The notes: a model not told the origin generated them from the sequence alone. A DNA stretch of 64,000 nt from Flavobacterium psychrophilum (GCA_945874225.1 CAMCFT010000019.1:10488-74487), one strand, 5' to 3'; positions 16,732-25,051 are shown, numbered from the stretch's first letter. A program made the numbers and translations.

Positions 16732-17301
16732 TTAATTCTGGAAAATAGGTTCTTCTACTTTATAAGGGACAATACTTTTCATTCCCATTGTAATCGCTTC
16801 CAGATTTAAAGGAATTAAGTGATGGTTGCGTTCTGAGATGGATTTTTTCAGGCCTTCAATTACATTTTCTAATTTCACAACCGGTTTTTCTTTTAAAAAT
16901 CCTCCTAAAATTACCATATTAAATATTTTCTTATTACCCATTTCGGCAGCTAATTTAGTGCCTTCAATCTGGAAAATATCGATGTCTTTTCTTGTGGGAT
17001 GAGAGGTGATTCCGTTAGGGTCATAAATTAAAATACCTCCCGGTTTTACAGATTCCTCAAATTTATCCATCGATTGTTGGTTTAAAATAATTGCAGTATC
17101 CACAATTTTTAAGTAGGGTGAACTAATTCTTTCATCACTTAAAATTACAGTAACGTTTGCAGTGCCACCGCGCATTTCGGGTCCGTAAGAAGGCATCCAA
17201 CTCACTTCCTGATCTTGCATTATTCCGGAATAGGCTAATATTTTTCCCATTGAGAGCACTCCTTGCCCACCAAAACCTGCTATAATAATTTCTTCGGTCA
17301 T
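16732..17301 (-). CDS. 2-oxoacid:ferredoxin oxidoreductase, gamma subunit
   Basis: 189 residues, the PFOR gamma domain: IAGFGGQGVLSMGKIL at the N-terminus and SYGPEMRGGTANVTV near 38-52, both hallmarks of VorC/KorC-type subunits. Last gene of a four-gene operon (ferredoxin, alpha, beta, gamma), 4 bp after the beta gene. The complex converts a 2-oxoacid plus CoA to acyl-CoA, CO2 and reduced ferredoxin. Whether the substrate is branched-chain 2-oxoacids (VOR) or 2-oxoglutarate (KOR) cannot be settled from sequence alone. Confidence 0.9.
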   Translation of the reverse strand: MTEEIIIAGFGGQGVLSMGKILAYSGIMQDQEVSWMPSYGPEMRGGTANVTVILSDERISSPYLKIVDTAIILNQQSMDKFEESVKPGGILIYDPNGITSHPTRKDIDIFQIEGTKLAAEMGNKKIFNMVILGGFLKEKPVVKLENVIEGLKKSISERNHHLIPLNLEAITMGMKSIVPYKVEEPIFQN

Positions 17302-17305
17302 TAGT

Positions 17306-18082
17306 CTATAGTTTTAATTTACCCTCCACTTTTATATCCCCAAGAGGAAAGTAAGGAAACATATTTTCTTCCATCCAAATGTTGGCATCATTAGGAGTCA
17401 TTTTCCAGCCCGAATTACAGTTGGAAAGGATTTCAATAAATGAAAGTCCTCTTTTTAATCGTGTATTTTCAAATGCCTGTCTAATCGCAATTTTGGTTTT
17501 TCGAGCATGTTTATGGGTATGAATCGCATGTCGACTTACCGAATAAACTCCGGGAAGATTCGCGATTAATTCTGTAATTTTTAATGGTGAACCCATGGTA
17601 TCGATTTCTCTGCCATAAGGAGAAGTTGATGATTTCATTCCTTCTAAGGTTGTTGGTGCCATTTGTCCGCCTGTCATTCCATATATACCATTATTGACAA
17701 AAAAGATGACCATATTTTCCCCTCGGTTACAAGCGTGAATGGTTTCGGCAGTTCCAATAGCCGCTAAATCTCCATCTCCCTGATAGGTGAACACATATTT
17801 ATCTGGCCAGGTTCTCACAATGGCAGTTGCAACTGCTGGAGCACGACCGTGAGCGGCTTGGGTCATATCGATATTCATAAAATCATAAGCTAATACAGAA
17901 CATCCCACAGGAGCAACACCAATAGTATCTTCTGAAATTCCCATTTCATCAATGACTTCCATAATTAAATTATTGGCAGTACCGTGACCACAACCCGGAC
18001 AATACGACAAGGGCGTATCCGTCATTAATTGTGATTTACAGAATACTTGATTCTCTGGTTTTATGATGTCTAATGCTTCCAT
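17306..18082 (-). CDS. 2-oxoacid:ferredoxin oxidoreductase, TPP-binding beta subunit
   Basis: 258 residues. It binds thiamine diphosphate through GDGD at 102-105 and the Asn pair at 130-131. CPGCGHG at 28-34 is the conserved N-terminal segment of the VorA/KorB family. The first 20 residues (IKPENQVFCKSQLMTD) match the conserved leader of the family, which supports the start at 18082 even though it overlaps the alpha gene by 47 bp. The alternative ATG at 18025 would cut into that leader. Works with the alpha, gamma and ferredoxin subunits of this operon. Confidence 0.92.
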   Translation of the reverse strand: MEALDIIKPENQVFCKSQLMTDTPLSYCPGCGHGTANNLIMEVIDEMGISEDTIGVAPVGCSVLAYDFMNIDMTQAAHGRAPAVATAIVRTWPDKYVFTYQGDGDLAAIGTAETIHACNRGENMVIFFVNNGIYGMTGGQMAPTTLEGMKSSTSPYGREIDTMGSPLKITELIANLPGVYSVSRHAIHTHKHARKTKIAIRQAFENTRLKRGLSFIEILSNCNSGWKMTPNDANIWMEENMFPYFPLGDIKVEGKLKL

Positions 18083-19160
18083 TATTGATGATTTTTTGTT
18101 CTAAAGCTTCTAAAATTTCTTCCGGAGTGTGAATAATTCCTCCCGTTCTTCCAAAATGCTCTACCGGCACTTTGTGTTCAACAGAAAGTCTGACATCTTC
18201 TACCATTTGACCTGCATTCAATTCCACACTTAAAATTCCATTGACCTGATCGGCTAATTCGAATAATTCTTTTTTTGGAAAAGGAAACAGTGTTATTGGT
18301 CGCAATAAACCCACTTTTATTCCTTTGGCTCTAGCCAATTCAACTGCTTTTTGAGAAATTCTTGCACTTGAACCATAAGCTACTATCAGATATTCGGCAT
18401 CTTCGCAGTTAATTTTCTCAAAACGCAAGTCTTCTTTTTCCATTTGTGCATATTTTTTTTGCAATCTATGCACTCTGGCTTCCATTTTTTCGGATTGTAA
18501 ATCGAGAGAAGTAATAATGTTTCGTTCCCTTCCTTTCTTACCAGTCACTGCCCAATCTCCATATTTTTCGATTAACTCCTCATCAGTCATTCGTGGTTTC
18601 TGATCTTTGAGAATCACTTTTTCCATCATTTGACCAATTAATCCATCGGAAAGTATCAATACAGGAGCACGATATTTAAAGGCAATATCGAAAGCATCTT
18701 CAACAAAATCAGCCATTTCCTGAACAGATGCCGGTGCTAAAACATAGAGTTTATAATCACCGTGTCCACCACCTTTTACAGACTGAAAATAGTCGGCTTG
18801 CGAAGGTTGTATTGTTCCTAAACCAGGACCACCACGTACTACATTTACAATCACAGCAGGCAATTCGGCTCCAGCCAAATAAGAAATTCCTTCAAGTTTT
18901 AATGAAATACCGGGACTTGAAGAAGAAGTCAGTGCTTTTTTACCTGTACTTGCGGCACCATAAACCATGTTTATTGCTGCTATTTCGCTTTCTGCCTGTA
19001 AAACAACCATTCCCGTTCTTTTTTCAGGACGTTCGTTCATTAAATATTCAATAATTTCAGTTTGTGGCGTAATTGGATAACCAAAATAAGCATCAACTCC
19101 GGCTCTTATTGCCGCTTCAGCTAATGCTTCATTTCCCTTCATTAATTTTAATTCTGACAT
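18036..19160 (-). CDS. vorB: 2-oxoacid:ferredoxin oxidoreductase, alpha subunit (VorB/KorA-like)
   Basis: 374 residues. The pyrimidine-binding domain starts at MKGNEALAEAAIRAGVDAYF followed by GYPITPQTEI; a QAESEIAAINMVYGAA stretch gives the catalytic Glu region; the C-terminal PFOR domain II (about 260-350) contains AYGSSARISQKAVE. It resembles VorB of Bacteroidota most, but KorA is close. It lies 19 bp after the ferredoxin gene and overlaps the beta gene by 47 bp, so expression is coupled. Confidence 0.88.
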   Translation of the reverse strand: MSELKLMKGNEALAEAAIRAGVDAYFGYPITPQTEIIEYLMNERPEKRTGMVVLQAESEIAAINMVYGAASTGKKALTSSSSPGISLKLEGISYLAGAELPAVIVNVVRGGPGLGTIQPSQADYFQSVKGGGHGDYKLYVLAPASVQEMADFVEDAFDIAFKYRAPVLILSDGLIGQMMEKVILKDQKPRMTDEELIEKYGDWAVTGKKGRERNIITSLDLQSEKMEARVHRLQKKYAQMEKEDLRFEKINCEDAEYLIVAYGSSARISQKAVELARAKGIKVGLLRPITLFPFPKKELFELADQVNGILSVELNAGQMVEDVRLSVEHKVPVEHFGRTGGIIHTPEEILEALEQKIINNGSIRHHKTRESSIL

Positions 19161-19179
19161 TATACTAATGGTTTAATGG

Positions 19180-19410
19180 TTAAGTTGAAACTTTTACTCT
19201 ATACACTGTGATTGCTCTGTCAGGACATACAATACCACAATTTGTGCAGCCATTACAAGCTTCAGGATTTTGCATATAAGCATAGTGATAGCCTTTTCTG
19301 TTGACTTCACTTGACATAGCAATCACCTTTTCCTGACAAACAGGAATGCAAACTTCGCAGCCTTTGCATATTTGAGTATCTACAACTATAGCCCCTTTAA
19401 CTTTTGCCAT
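19180..19410 (-). CDS. 2x[4Fe-4S] ferredoxin, delta subunit of the 2-oxoacid oxidoreductase
   Basis: 76 residues with two CxxCxxCxxxC motifs: Cys15/18/21/25 (CKGCEVCIPVC) and Cys52/55/58/62 (CNGCTNCGIVC), the second followed by Pro. It transfers electrons from the TPP enzyme to free ferredoxin. First gene of the operon. In this genome the reduced ferredoxin has an obvious consumer in the convergently encoded hydrogenase. Confidence 0.9.
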   Translation of the reverse strand: MAKVKGAIVVDTQICKGCEVCIPVCQEKVIAMSSEVNRKGYHYAYMQNPEACNGCTNCGIVCPDRAITVYRVKVST

Positions 19411-19456
19411 ATCAATAAATTTATATATGATTACTCTATCATAATTTTATTATTCT

Positions 19457-19464
19457 CAAAGATA
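19457..19464 (-). promoter_or_regulatory. -7 box of the 2-oxoacid oxidoreductase operon promoter
   Basis: TATCTTTG on the minus strand, a full TAnnTTTG match 46 nt before the first start codon. A TTG lies 14 nt upstream of it, closer than the usual 19, so the -33 part is uncertain. Confidence 0.4.
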
Positions 19465-19593
19465 GTGGTGATAAATTACAATAAAAATGATAAATGTCAT
19501 ATTTAGCCAAAATCATAAAGTAAAAAAAGAGATAAATTTGGGTAATCATCAAAATCGTATTTAAACTATCCTCCGAACCTCATAAAAAGGAAT

Positions 19594-19628
19594 AAAAAAA
19601 CCCACTAAATTCTATATTTAGTAGGTTT
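19594..19628 (-). terminator. Rho-independent terminator of the transaldolase gene
   Basis: Arms AAACCCACTAAAT and ATTTAGTAGGTTT (one mismatch) with a 5-nt loop; on the minus strand the stem runs into a seven-T run. It lies 170 bp past the transaldolase stop. Confidence 0.65.
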
Positions 19629-19796
19629 ATATATCTGTCAAAATTATCCAATTAAAATCTTCAAATCAGAATATATTGTAATTATTCTGCATCACTATAT
19701 TATATAAGTTCTTTTTATAATCCTTTGGTTAAAGTTGGTAATTTTACAGAACAATCCAAACAAAACTTGCCACATCACCCGATTCGTTAACAGTTT

Positions 19797-20453
19797 TTAT
19801 TTATTTCCTTTTTCGAAATCAGCCACAAATTGAGCCAAACCAATATCAGTCAATGGGTGTTTCAACAATCCGTAGATTGCAGAAAGTGGTCCTGTCATAA
19901 CATCTGCACCAATTTTAGCACAGTTCACAATATGCATAGTGTGACGAACTGAAGCTGCAAGAATTTGCGTTTCGTAACCATAATTGTCATAGATTAATCT
20001 GATTTCTTCAATTAGAGCCAAACCGTCAGTCGATACATCGTCTAAACGACCTATAAATGGAGAAACATATGTTGCACCGGCTTTGGCAGCTAATAAAGCC
20101 TGACCTGCTGAAAACACTAAAGTTACATTTGTTTTAATTCCTTTATCCGAAAAGTATTTTGCCGCCATAATACCTTCTTTTGTCATTGGCAATTTTACTA
20201 CAATTTGCTCGTGCAAATCAGCTAATTCTTCTCCTTCTCTCACCATTCCGTCAAAGTCCAGCGCATTTACTTCGGCACTTACATCGCCATCCACACTATT
20301 ACAAATGTCAACATAATGTTTCAAAATGTTGTTTTTCCCGGTAATTCCTTCCTTTGCCATCAATGATGGATTGGTAGTTACGCCATCTAAAACGCCTAAT
20401 GCCTGTGCTTCCTTAATTTGAGCTAAATTCGCTGTGTCGATAAAAAATTTCAT
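19797..20453 (-). CDS. Transaldolase / fructose-6-phosphate aldolase-type enzyme
   Basis: 218 residues, the short single-domain TalC/FSA subfamily. [16 protein letters not shown] at the start, [13 protein letters not shown], the Schiff-base Lys87 in VVKLPMT, and SPFIGRLDD are all present. It moves a dihydroxyacetone unit between sugar phosphates in the non-oxidative pentose phosphate pathway; FSA activity cannot be told from transaldolase by eye. It is transcribed alone. A CAAAATTA box (plus-strand reading) lies about 140 bp upstream, beyond a dispersed repeat. Confidence 0.88.
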   Translation of the reverse strand: MKFFIDTANLAQIKEAQALGVLDGVTTNPSLMAKEGITGKNNILKHYVDICNSVDGDVSAEVNALDFDGMVREGEELADLHEQIVVKLPMTKEGIMAAKYFSDKGIKTNVTLVFSAGQALLAAKAGATYVSPFIGRLDDVSTDGLALIEEIRLIYDNYGYETQILAASVRHTMHIVNCAKIGADVMTGPLSAIYGLLKHPLTDIGLAQFVADFEKGNK

Positions 20454-20491
20454 ATATATTAATTTAATTGTGTGTTTATTTATTTTTGGGC

Positions 20492-20580
20492 GTGACCCAA
20501 GGGTCGGGCTTTACGCTACAATCCACGAGATTGCTTCTTGCCTCGCAATGACGTGGGATTTTCACTGCAATCCCTCACGC
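20492..20580. repeat. Dispersed intergenic repeat cluster
   Basis: Contains GGCGTGACCCAAGGGTCGGGC followed by GATTGCTTCTTGCCTCGCAATG. Both halves look like degenerate copies of GC-richer repeats scattered between flavobacterial genes; the second half recurs in this window at 21530 and 47414. It separates the transaldolase and SDR genes and has no coding content. Confidence 0.5.
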
Positions 20581-20595
20581 AGAATTCGTGCAAAA

Positions 20596-21399
20596 TTACA
20601 ATTTATAATGATTCATTAGCATTTTTTCATATACTTTATCCGGTAAAATTCTCTTTAAAACTATCGAGAATTTCTGCATAAAAACACCTACTTTATAATG
20701 AATTTTAGGGTTTGGATTTTCGATAATTTTATAAACCGCTTCCGCCATTTCATTGGGATTACTACCGCTATCCACGTGTTCATCCATCATTTTAAGTGTA
20801 TTTCCGTATGGAATTTCATAAGCTGAATCCTTGATCAATGGTGCGTGAAAACGTCCCGAAGCAATATTGGTGGCAAAATCACCTGGAGCTACATTTGTAA
20901 TTTGGATTCCAAAAGATTTCACTTCCATTCGCAAGGCTTCAGTTATTAATTCCAAAGCTCCTTTTGAAGCTGAGTAAACGCTTCGATACGGCAAACCCAT
21001 ATAACCTGCAATGGAAGTTATGTTGATAATTAAACCAGATTTTTGGGAACGCATTTGTGGCAAGACCGCTTTCATCACTTCTATCGGCCCAAAAAAATTG
21101 GTTTCGAAATTATTTCTGATTTCGGCTGTTGGAATTTCTTCCAAAGGACCCGTAATTCCAACACCAGCATTGTTAATGACAATATCCAAACGCCCTGAAA
21201 TAGCAATGATTTTGGCCACAGCCACATTTATTGAATCGGCATTTCGAACATCTAAAGTTACCAATGGAAAAACCGAGTTCAAAACTCGTTCCGGATTCCT
21301 GCTGGTTCCATAAACTACAAAGCCTTTATGGTGCAAAAATTCGCCAATGGATTTTCCTATTCCCGAAGAACCGCCTGTGATTAGAACTACTTTGCTCAT
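20596..21399 (-). CDS. Short-chain dehydrogenase/reductase (SDR)
   Basis: 267 residues, a classical SDR. Cofactor motif TGGSSGIG at 8-15, NNAG at 76-79, catalytic Ser129 and Tyr142-x3-Lys146 (YSASK). GTSR after the second strand, at the position that sets cofactor choice, hints at NADP(H). The substrate is unknown. It carries a C-terminal extension of about 25 residues (VGVFMQKFSIVLKRILPDKV) that resembles membrane-associated SDRs. It stands alone, with repeats on both sides. Confidence 0.85.
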   Translation of the reverse strand: MSKVVLITGGSSGIGKSIGEFLHHKGFVVYGTSRNPERVLNSVFPLVTLDVRNADSINVAVAKIIAISGRLDIVINNAGVGITGPLEEIPTAEIRNNFETNFFGPIEVMKAVLPQMRSQKSGLIINITSIAGYMGLPYRSVYSASKGALELITEALRMEVKSFGIQITNVAPGDFATNIASGRFHAPLIKDSAYEIPYGNTLKMMDEHVDSGSNPNEMAEAVYKIIENPNPKIHYKVGVFMQKFSIVLKRILPDKVYEKMLMNHYKL

Positions 21400-21418
21400 T
21401 TTAGAGTTTAGAATTTAG

Positions 21419-21465
21419 CCCTTGGTCTCTCGACTGCGCTCGAGATGACACGCTCAGGGTGATGA
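21419..21465. repeat. Dispersed intergenic repeat (CTTCGACTGCGCTCAGG type)
   Basis: CCCTTGGTCTCTCGACTGCG followed by CGAGATGACACGCTCAGGGTG. A shorter copy (CCCTTCGACTGCGCTCAGGG then TGACA) lies at about 39117-39141. No coding content. Confidence 0.5.
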
Positions 21466-21492
21466 TTTATGAATTTAGTATTGGGTAAAAAT

Positions 21493-21518
21493 AAAAAAAT
21501 CACGCCAAAAAGCGTGAT
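21493..21518 (-). terminator. Rho-independent terminator downstream of the SRP RNA gene
   Basis: On the minus strand ATCACGC-TTTTTG-GCGTGAT followed by a seven-T run. It lies 45 nt past the 3' end proposed for the SRP RNA and would stop any transcript that reads through the first T-run at 21556-21561. Confidence 0.65.
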
Positions 21519-21559
21519 AAAATATATAAAAGATTGCTTCGTACCTCGCAATGATAAAA

Positions 21560-21660
21560 AATGGCAAGCGACCTACATCGCACCGCTCAACCACTTACCC
21601 TTGCTATGTTCCCATCCTGGGGGATTTTGCAGGAGCTGGTCGTGTAGGACTTGCCGGTGC
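21560..21660 (-). ncRNA. ffs: Signal recognition particle RNA (4.5S-like, bacterial small SRP)
   Basis: Read on the minus strand, about 100 nt fold into one rod: GGCAAG at the 5' side pairs with CTUGCC-equivalent CTTGCC at the 3' side, and CCTACA pairs with TGTAGG just inside. The apical part holds CAGGATGGGAACATAGCAAG, which matches the conserved SRP tip (CAGG...GGAA...AGCA) that binds Ffh, and GCGATGTAG corresponds to GGGATGTAG of the E. coli RNA. A strong promoter lies directly upstream and a T-run directly downstream. The exact ends are inferred from the pairing. It is flanked by dispersed repeats and sits between the SDR and glutaminyl cyclase genes. Confidence 0.85.
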
Positions 21661-21694
21661 AAATATACAATCTATTTTATATTTTTACAAGGGC
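21660..21694 (-). promoter_or_regulatory. Promoter of the SRP RNA gene
   Basis: Minus-strand TATATTTG at 21660-21667 is a full TAnnTTTG match, with a TTG about 20 nt further upstream (within 21685-21694). The expected start falls at the first bases of the SRP rod. Confidence 0.6.
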
Positions 21695-21744
21695 TTTGCA
21701 CCTATAAAATATCGTTGTATATTGCATCATCAAAATTTTAATTT

Positions 21745-22800
21745 ATGAAAAATTATAACTTCCTATTTATCATTTTATTAGGAATCACTTTGGCTAATTG
21801 CGGAGGTGCAAAAAAAGGTGAAAATTCTTTATTTACTTTCGATGATTCGAAATTTAAGGAACAATATCAATCACAAGATGCTTTAGAATTGGGTATTTTA
21901 AACACCAATTCTAAAACCGTTGATAGTGTTGTTTACTTCAATAACGACATTAAAATTGGTTCCAAAAAAGGACTTGAAAAACTTTCTTTCGAATTAAAAA
22001 ACCAACGATTAGGCTATCAAAACCTAAAAGCGGTAGTTTATTTTGACGGAGAAAATTCAGAAGCTACGAAAAGAATTGAATTGGTTTCGAATGTACAGCC
22101 TAAAGCATTAAAATATAAAATTATAAACAAATATCCTCACGATACAATGTCATTTACGGAAGGTTTAGAATTTATTAATGACACTTTATACGAAAGCACC
22201 GGAAATCCAGAAGGCAGAAAATCATATTTAAGAAAATATGATTATAAAACAGGAAAAGTTTACAACCAAATAAATCTAGATCCTCAATATTTTGGAGAAG
22301 GAATAACGATGCTAAACAACAAAATATACCAATTAACCTATCAAACAAAAGTTGGATTTATATATGATTTAAAAACTTTTAAAAAAATTAAGACTTTTCA
22401 ATTTGACAAAGACATTGAAGGTTGGGGAATGACAAACGACGGGAAATATATCTACCAAACCGACAAAACCGAGAAGATATGGAGAATGGATCCTGAAACC
22501 CAAAAAATGATTGATTATGTAAATGTGTATTCCGGTGACTCAAAGATTCCTAGTATCAATGAACTGGAATGGATTAACGGAAAAATTTACGCGAATGTTT
22601 GGCAGAAAGATGCTATTGCAGTCGTAAACCCATCTACTGGTGCTGTTGAAGGTGTTTTGGATATGTCAGATTTAAAAAAATACATTAAAAATGCTGATGC
22701 TGATGTTCTAAACGGTATAGCTTACAATCCAAAAACAAAAACCATTTTTGTAACCGGTAAAAACTGGGATACTCTGTTTGAAATAACTGTTTTTGAATAA
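21745..22800 (+). CDS. Glutaminyl-peptide cyclotransferase (plant/bacterial type), lipoprotein
   Basis: 351 residues. The signal peptide ends in a lipobox, LANC at about 17-20, so the protein is membrane-anchored outside the cytoplasm. The C-terminal 220 residues match the five-bladed beta-propeller QC family (papaya type): YPHDTMSFTEGLEF, GEGITMLNNKIYQLTYQ, EGWGMTNDGKYIY and INELEWINGKIYANVW. The enzyme turns N-terminal Gln into pyroglutamate on exported proteins. The N-terminal 110 residues form a less familiar beta-rich domain. hutI begins 11 bp after its stop, so the two are probably cotranscribed. Confidence 0.85.
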   Translation: MKNYNFLFIILLGITLANCGGAKKGENSLFTFDDSKFKEQYQSQDALELGILNTNSKTVDSVVYFNNDIKIGSKKGLEKLSFELKNQRLGYQNLKAVVYFDGENSEATKRIELVSNVQPKALKYKIINKYPHDTMSFTEGLEFINDTLYESTGNPEGRKSYLRKYDYKTGKVYNQINLDPQYFGEGITMLNNKIYQLTYQTKVGFIYDLKTFKKIKTFQFDKDIEGWGMTNDGKYIYQTDKTEKIWRMDPETQKMIDYVNVYSGDSKIPSINELEWINGKIYANVWQKDAIAVVNPSTGAVEGVLDMSDLKKYIKNADADVLNGIAYNPKTKTIFVTGKNWDTLFEITVFE

Positions 22801-22811
22801 TTTCATACTAA

Positions 22812-24053
22812 ATGAAAACGCTAATCATCAACATTAAGGAATTACTTCAAGTTAGAGATACCTCTGTTTTGAAAGTTTCCGGTGCTGAAATGGCGGTTCT
22901 TCCCACCATCAAAAATGCTTATTTGGTAATCGAAAATGATTTGATTGCTGATTTTGGTTCCATGGAAGATGTGCCTGAGGATATAAATCCGGAAAAATGC
23001 ATTGATGGTGATGGAAAAATGGTGCTGCCAGCCTGGTGCGACAGTCATACTCATATAGTATATGCTGGGAATCGAGAACAGGAATTTGTCGACAGAATCA
23101 ATGGACTTTCCTATGAAGAAATTGCTAATCGTGGTGGCGGCATCCTGAATTCGGCACGAAAACTCAACCAAACATCCGAAGAAGAAATTTACAACCAATC
23201 GAAAGTTCGACTGGAAGAAATAATGCGTTTGGGAACCGGAGCTGTCGAAATAAAATCAGGTTATGGGCTGACTTTAGATGGCGAGTTGAAAATGCTTCGA
23301 GTAATTCAACGTTTATCAAAAGATTATCCAATAACCATAAAAGCTACTTTTCTTGGCGCTCACGCTTTTCCTTTGGAATATAAGGACAATCGTAAAGGCT
23401 ATATAGATTTAATAATCGACCAAATGCTTCCTAAAATTGCTGAAAACAAATTGGCAGACTTTATAGATGTATTTTGTGAAACCGGTTACTTCACCGTAGC
23501 CGAAACGGAGCAAATTATGGAGGCTGGAAAACGTTTTGGTTTAAAACCAAAGATTCACGTCAATCAATTCAATTCTATTGGCGGAATTCAAGCAGGAATA
23601 AAATACAACGCCCTTTCTGTTGATCATCTTGAAATAATGAATCCCGAAGATATTGAGGCCTTAAAAAACAGCGAAACAATGCCAGTTGCTCTACCTTCTT
23701 GTTCTTATTTTCTGGGCATTCCTTATACTCCGGCTAGAGAAATGATAGCAAAAGGTTTGCCAATAGCGCTCGCCACTGATTTTAATCCTGGCTCCACTCC
23801 TTCTGGAAATATGAATTTTGTGATTTCGACGGCTTGCATCAAAATGAAAATGACTCCCGAAGAAGCCATAAATGCTACCACCATAAACGGAGCTTACGCT
23901 ATGGGAATTTCAGAAACCCACGGAAGCATCACCATTGGCAAGAAAGCCAATCTTATTATTACAAAACCTATTTCGTCTTATTATCAAATGCCCTATGCTT
24001 TTGGCAGTAATTTGATAGATATGGTATTTATTGAAGGAGAATTTTTAGCATAA
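22812..24053 (+). CDS. hutI: Imidazolonepropionase
   Basis: 413 residues, a metal-dependent amidohydrolase. It hydrolyses 4-imidazolone-5-propionate to N-formimidoyl-glutamate in histidine degradation. His79-x-His81 in CDSHTHIVYAGNR binds the metal, followed by EIKSGYGL and the later LATDFNPG Asp. hutG, the next enzyme of the pathway, lies 1 kb downstream in the same direction, separated by one gene on the other strand. hutH and hutU are not in the window. Confidence 0.93.
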   Translation: MKTLIINIKELLQVRDTSVLKVSGAEMAVLPTIKNAYLVIENDLIADFGSMEDVPEDINPEKCIDGDGKMVLPAWCDSHTHIVYAGNREQEFVDRINGLSYEEIANRGGGILNSARKLNQTSEEEIYNQSKVRLEEIMRLGTGAVEIKSGYGLTLDGELKMLRVIQRLSKDYPITIKATFLGAHAFPLEYKDNRKGYIDLIIDQMLPKIAENKLADFIDVFCETGYFTVAETEQIMEAGKRFGLKPKIHVNQFNSIGGIQAGIKYNALSVDHLEIMNPEDIEALKNSETMPVALPSCSYFLGIPYTPAREMIAKGLPIALATDFNPGSTPSGNMNFVISTACIKMKMTPEEAINATTINGAYAMGISETHGSITIGKKANLIITKPISSYYQMPYAFGSNLIDMVFIEGEFLA

Positions 24054-24086
24054 AAAAAGAGGAACAAAATGCTCCTCTTTTTTTTA
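24053..24086. terminator. Bidirectional terminator after hutI
   Basis: AAAGAGGA (24056-24063) and TCCTCTTT (24073-24080) with a 9-nt loop, with an A-run before and a T-run after. It serves both hutI and the converging coiled-coil gene. Confidence 0.75.
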
Positions 24087-24102
24087 TTAATATTGAATTT
24101 TT

Positions 24103-24984
24103 CTATTTCAATGTAAAACTTGTTTTGGAAACCAATTGGTCCTGATCAAAAACATTCACGAAGTAAGTCCCTTTTGCAAAATCTTTTCCTGGCAAATCTT
24201 GTGAAACATTAACCGTTTTGTTTTCATATTTCACATTAGTTATAAAACTATAGGTTAATGATTTTTCTCCAAAAGAAACTGTTTGCTTGTCACCCAAAAC
24301 ATTGTTCTTGCTGTCAATTACTTGAACATAATATGCTTTATCACCAGATTTTGCAATTTGATTTTCGGCAATAGTAAAATTAATTCTAAGAACATTTGCT
24401 CTACCAGCTTTATCTGTTTCAATTTGTTTTCCGGAACTTTTTAACTTGAAAGCTGAACCTTTTGTATTTAAAATAGTTAATTTTGAACCTTTTTCAACAA
24501 CTTTTGCTAGTTCTTCATTTTGACCTGTTAATGCTTCAACATTCTTTTTAGTCTCTCCTAAAACAACAACAGTGCTGTCGCGTTGAGTAGTTAAAACTGT
24601 GTTTTGTTTTTTCAAGCCTTCATTTTCAGCCATTAAAACTTTCATATTGCTTTCTAGTTTAGCATATTGTGATCTATATTTAGACAAATCACCTTTTGAT
24701 TTATCTACCTGATTTATCAAGTTTACCACTTTGTCTCTTTCTTTAATTAATTCATCAGACATTGAGGTGTTTTCTGCAATTGCAGCGTCATAGGTAGTTT
24801 TTAACTCCTGTAAATCTTTCATAACCAACTCTTTTTCAGAAAGGGTTTTTGTCAATTCTGTTTGAACAATTTTGACATCTGTGGTCATTTTATAAATGTA
24901 AACTAAACTTCCTACTAATAGGATTGCTAAAATGGCAATAATTACCTTTAGACTTGAACTTGAACTATTCTGTTGCTCTTCCAT
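24103..24984 (-). CDS. Membrane-anchored coiled-coil protein of unknown function
   Basis: 293 residues. One N-terminal membrane helix (about 13-31, VIIAILAILLVGSLVYIY), a long coiled coil to about residue 170 rich in Glu, Lys and Leu, then a compact 110-residue domain with alternating beta-strand pattern (ANVLRINFTIAENQIA, YYVQVIDSKNNVLG, KGTYFVNVFDQDQLV). The order suggests a periplasmic stalk carrying a beta-sandwich. It has a good promoter of its own and interrupts the hutI-hutG pair. I do not recognise a named family. Confidence 0.7.
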   Translation of the reverse strand: MEEQQNSSSSSLKVIIAILAILLVGSLVYIYKMTTDVKIVQTELTKTLSEKELVMKDLQELKTTYDAAIAENTSMSDELIKERDKVVNLINQVDKSKGDLSKYRSQYAKLESNMKVLMAENEGLKKQNTVLTTQRDSTVVVLGETKKNVEALTGQNEELAKVVEKGSKLTILNTKGSAFKLKSSGKQIETDKAGRANVLRINFTIAENQIAKSGDKAYYVQVIDSKNNVLGDKQTVSFGEKSLTYSFITNVKYENKTVNVSQDLPGKDFAKGTYFVNVFDQDQLVSKTSFTLK

Positions 24985-25001
24985 TTTTAAATATTTTTAT
25001 A

Positions 25002-25031
25002 CAAATTTAATAATTTAATATGACCTAACAA
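25002..25031 (-). promoter_or_regulatory. Bacteroidota-type promoter of the coiled-coil protein gene
   Basis: On the minus strand TAAATTTG (25002-25009) with TTG at 25029-25031, a 19-nt spacing. The start codon is 18 nt downstream of the -7 box. Confidence 0.5.
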
Positions 25032-25051
25032 CGTATTCTCGACAATTATAT

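Larger units (their letters stand above)
19411..19796. other. 386-bp intergenic region upstream of the 2-oxoacid oxidoreductase operon
   Basis: Very AT-rich. It contains a minus-strand -7 box (19457-19464) for the operon and a terminator hairpin (19594-19628) for the transaldolase gene. I see no gene in it. Confidence 0.5.

Noticed and set aside
18728-19054. 108-codon plus-strand frame inside vorB
   Set aside because: Antisense shadow of a well-supported gene with conserved motifs.
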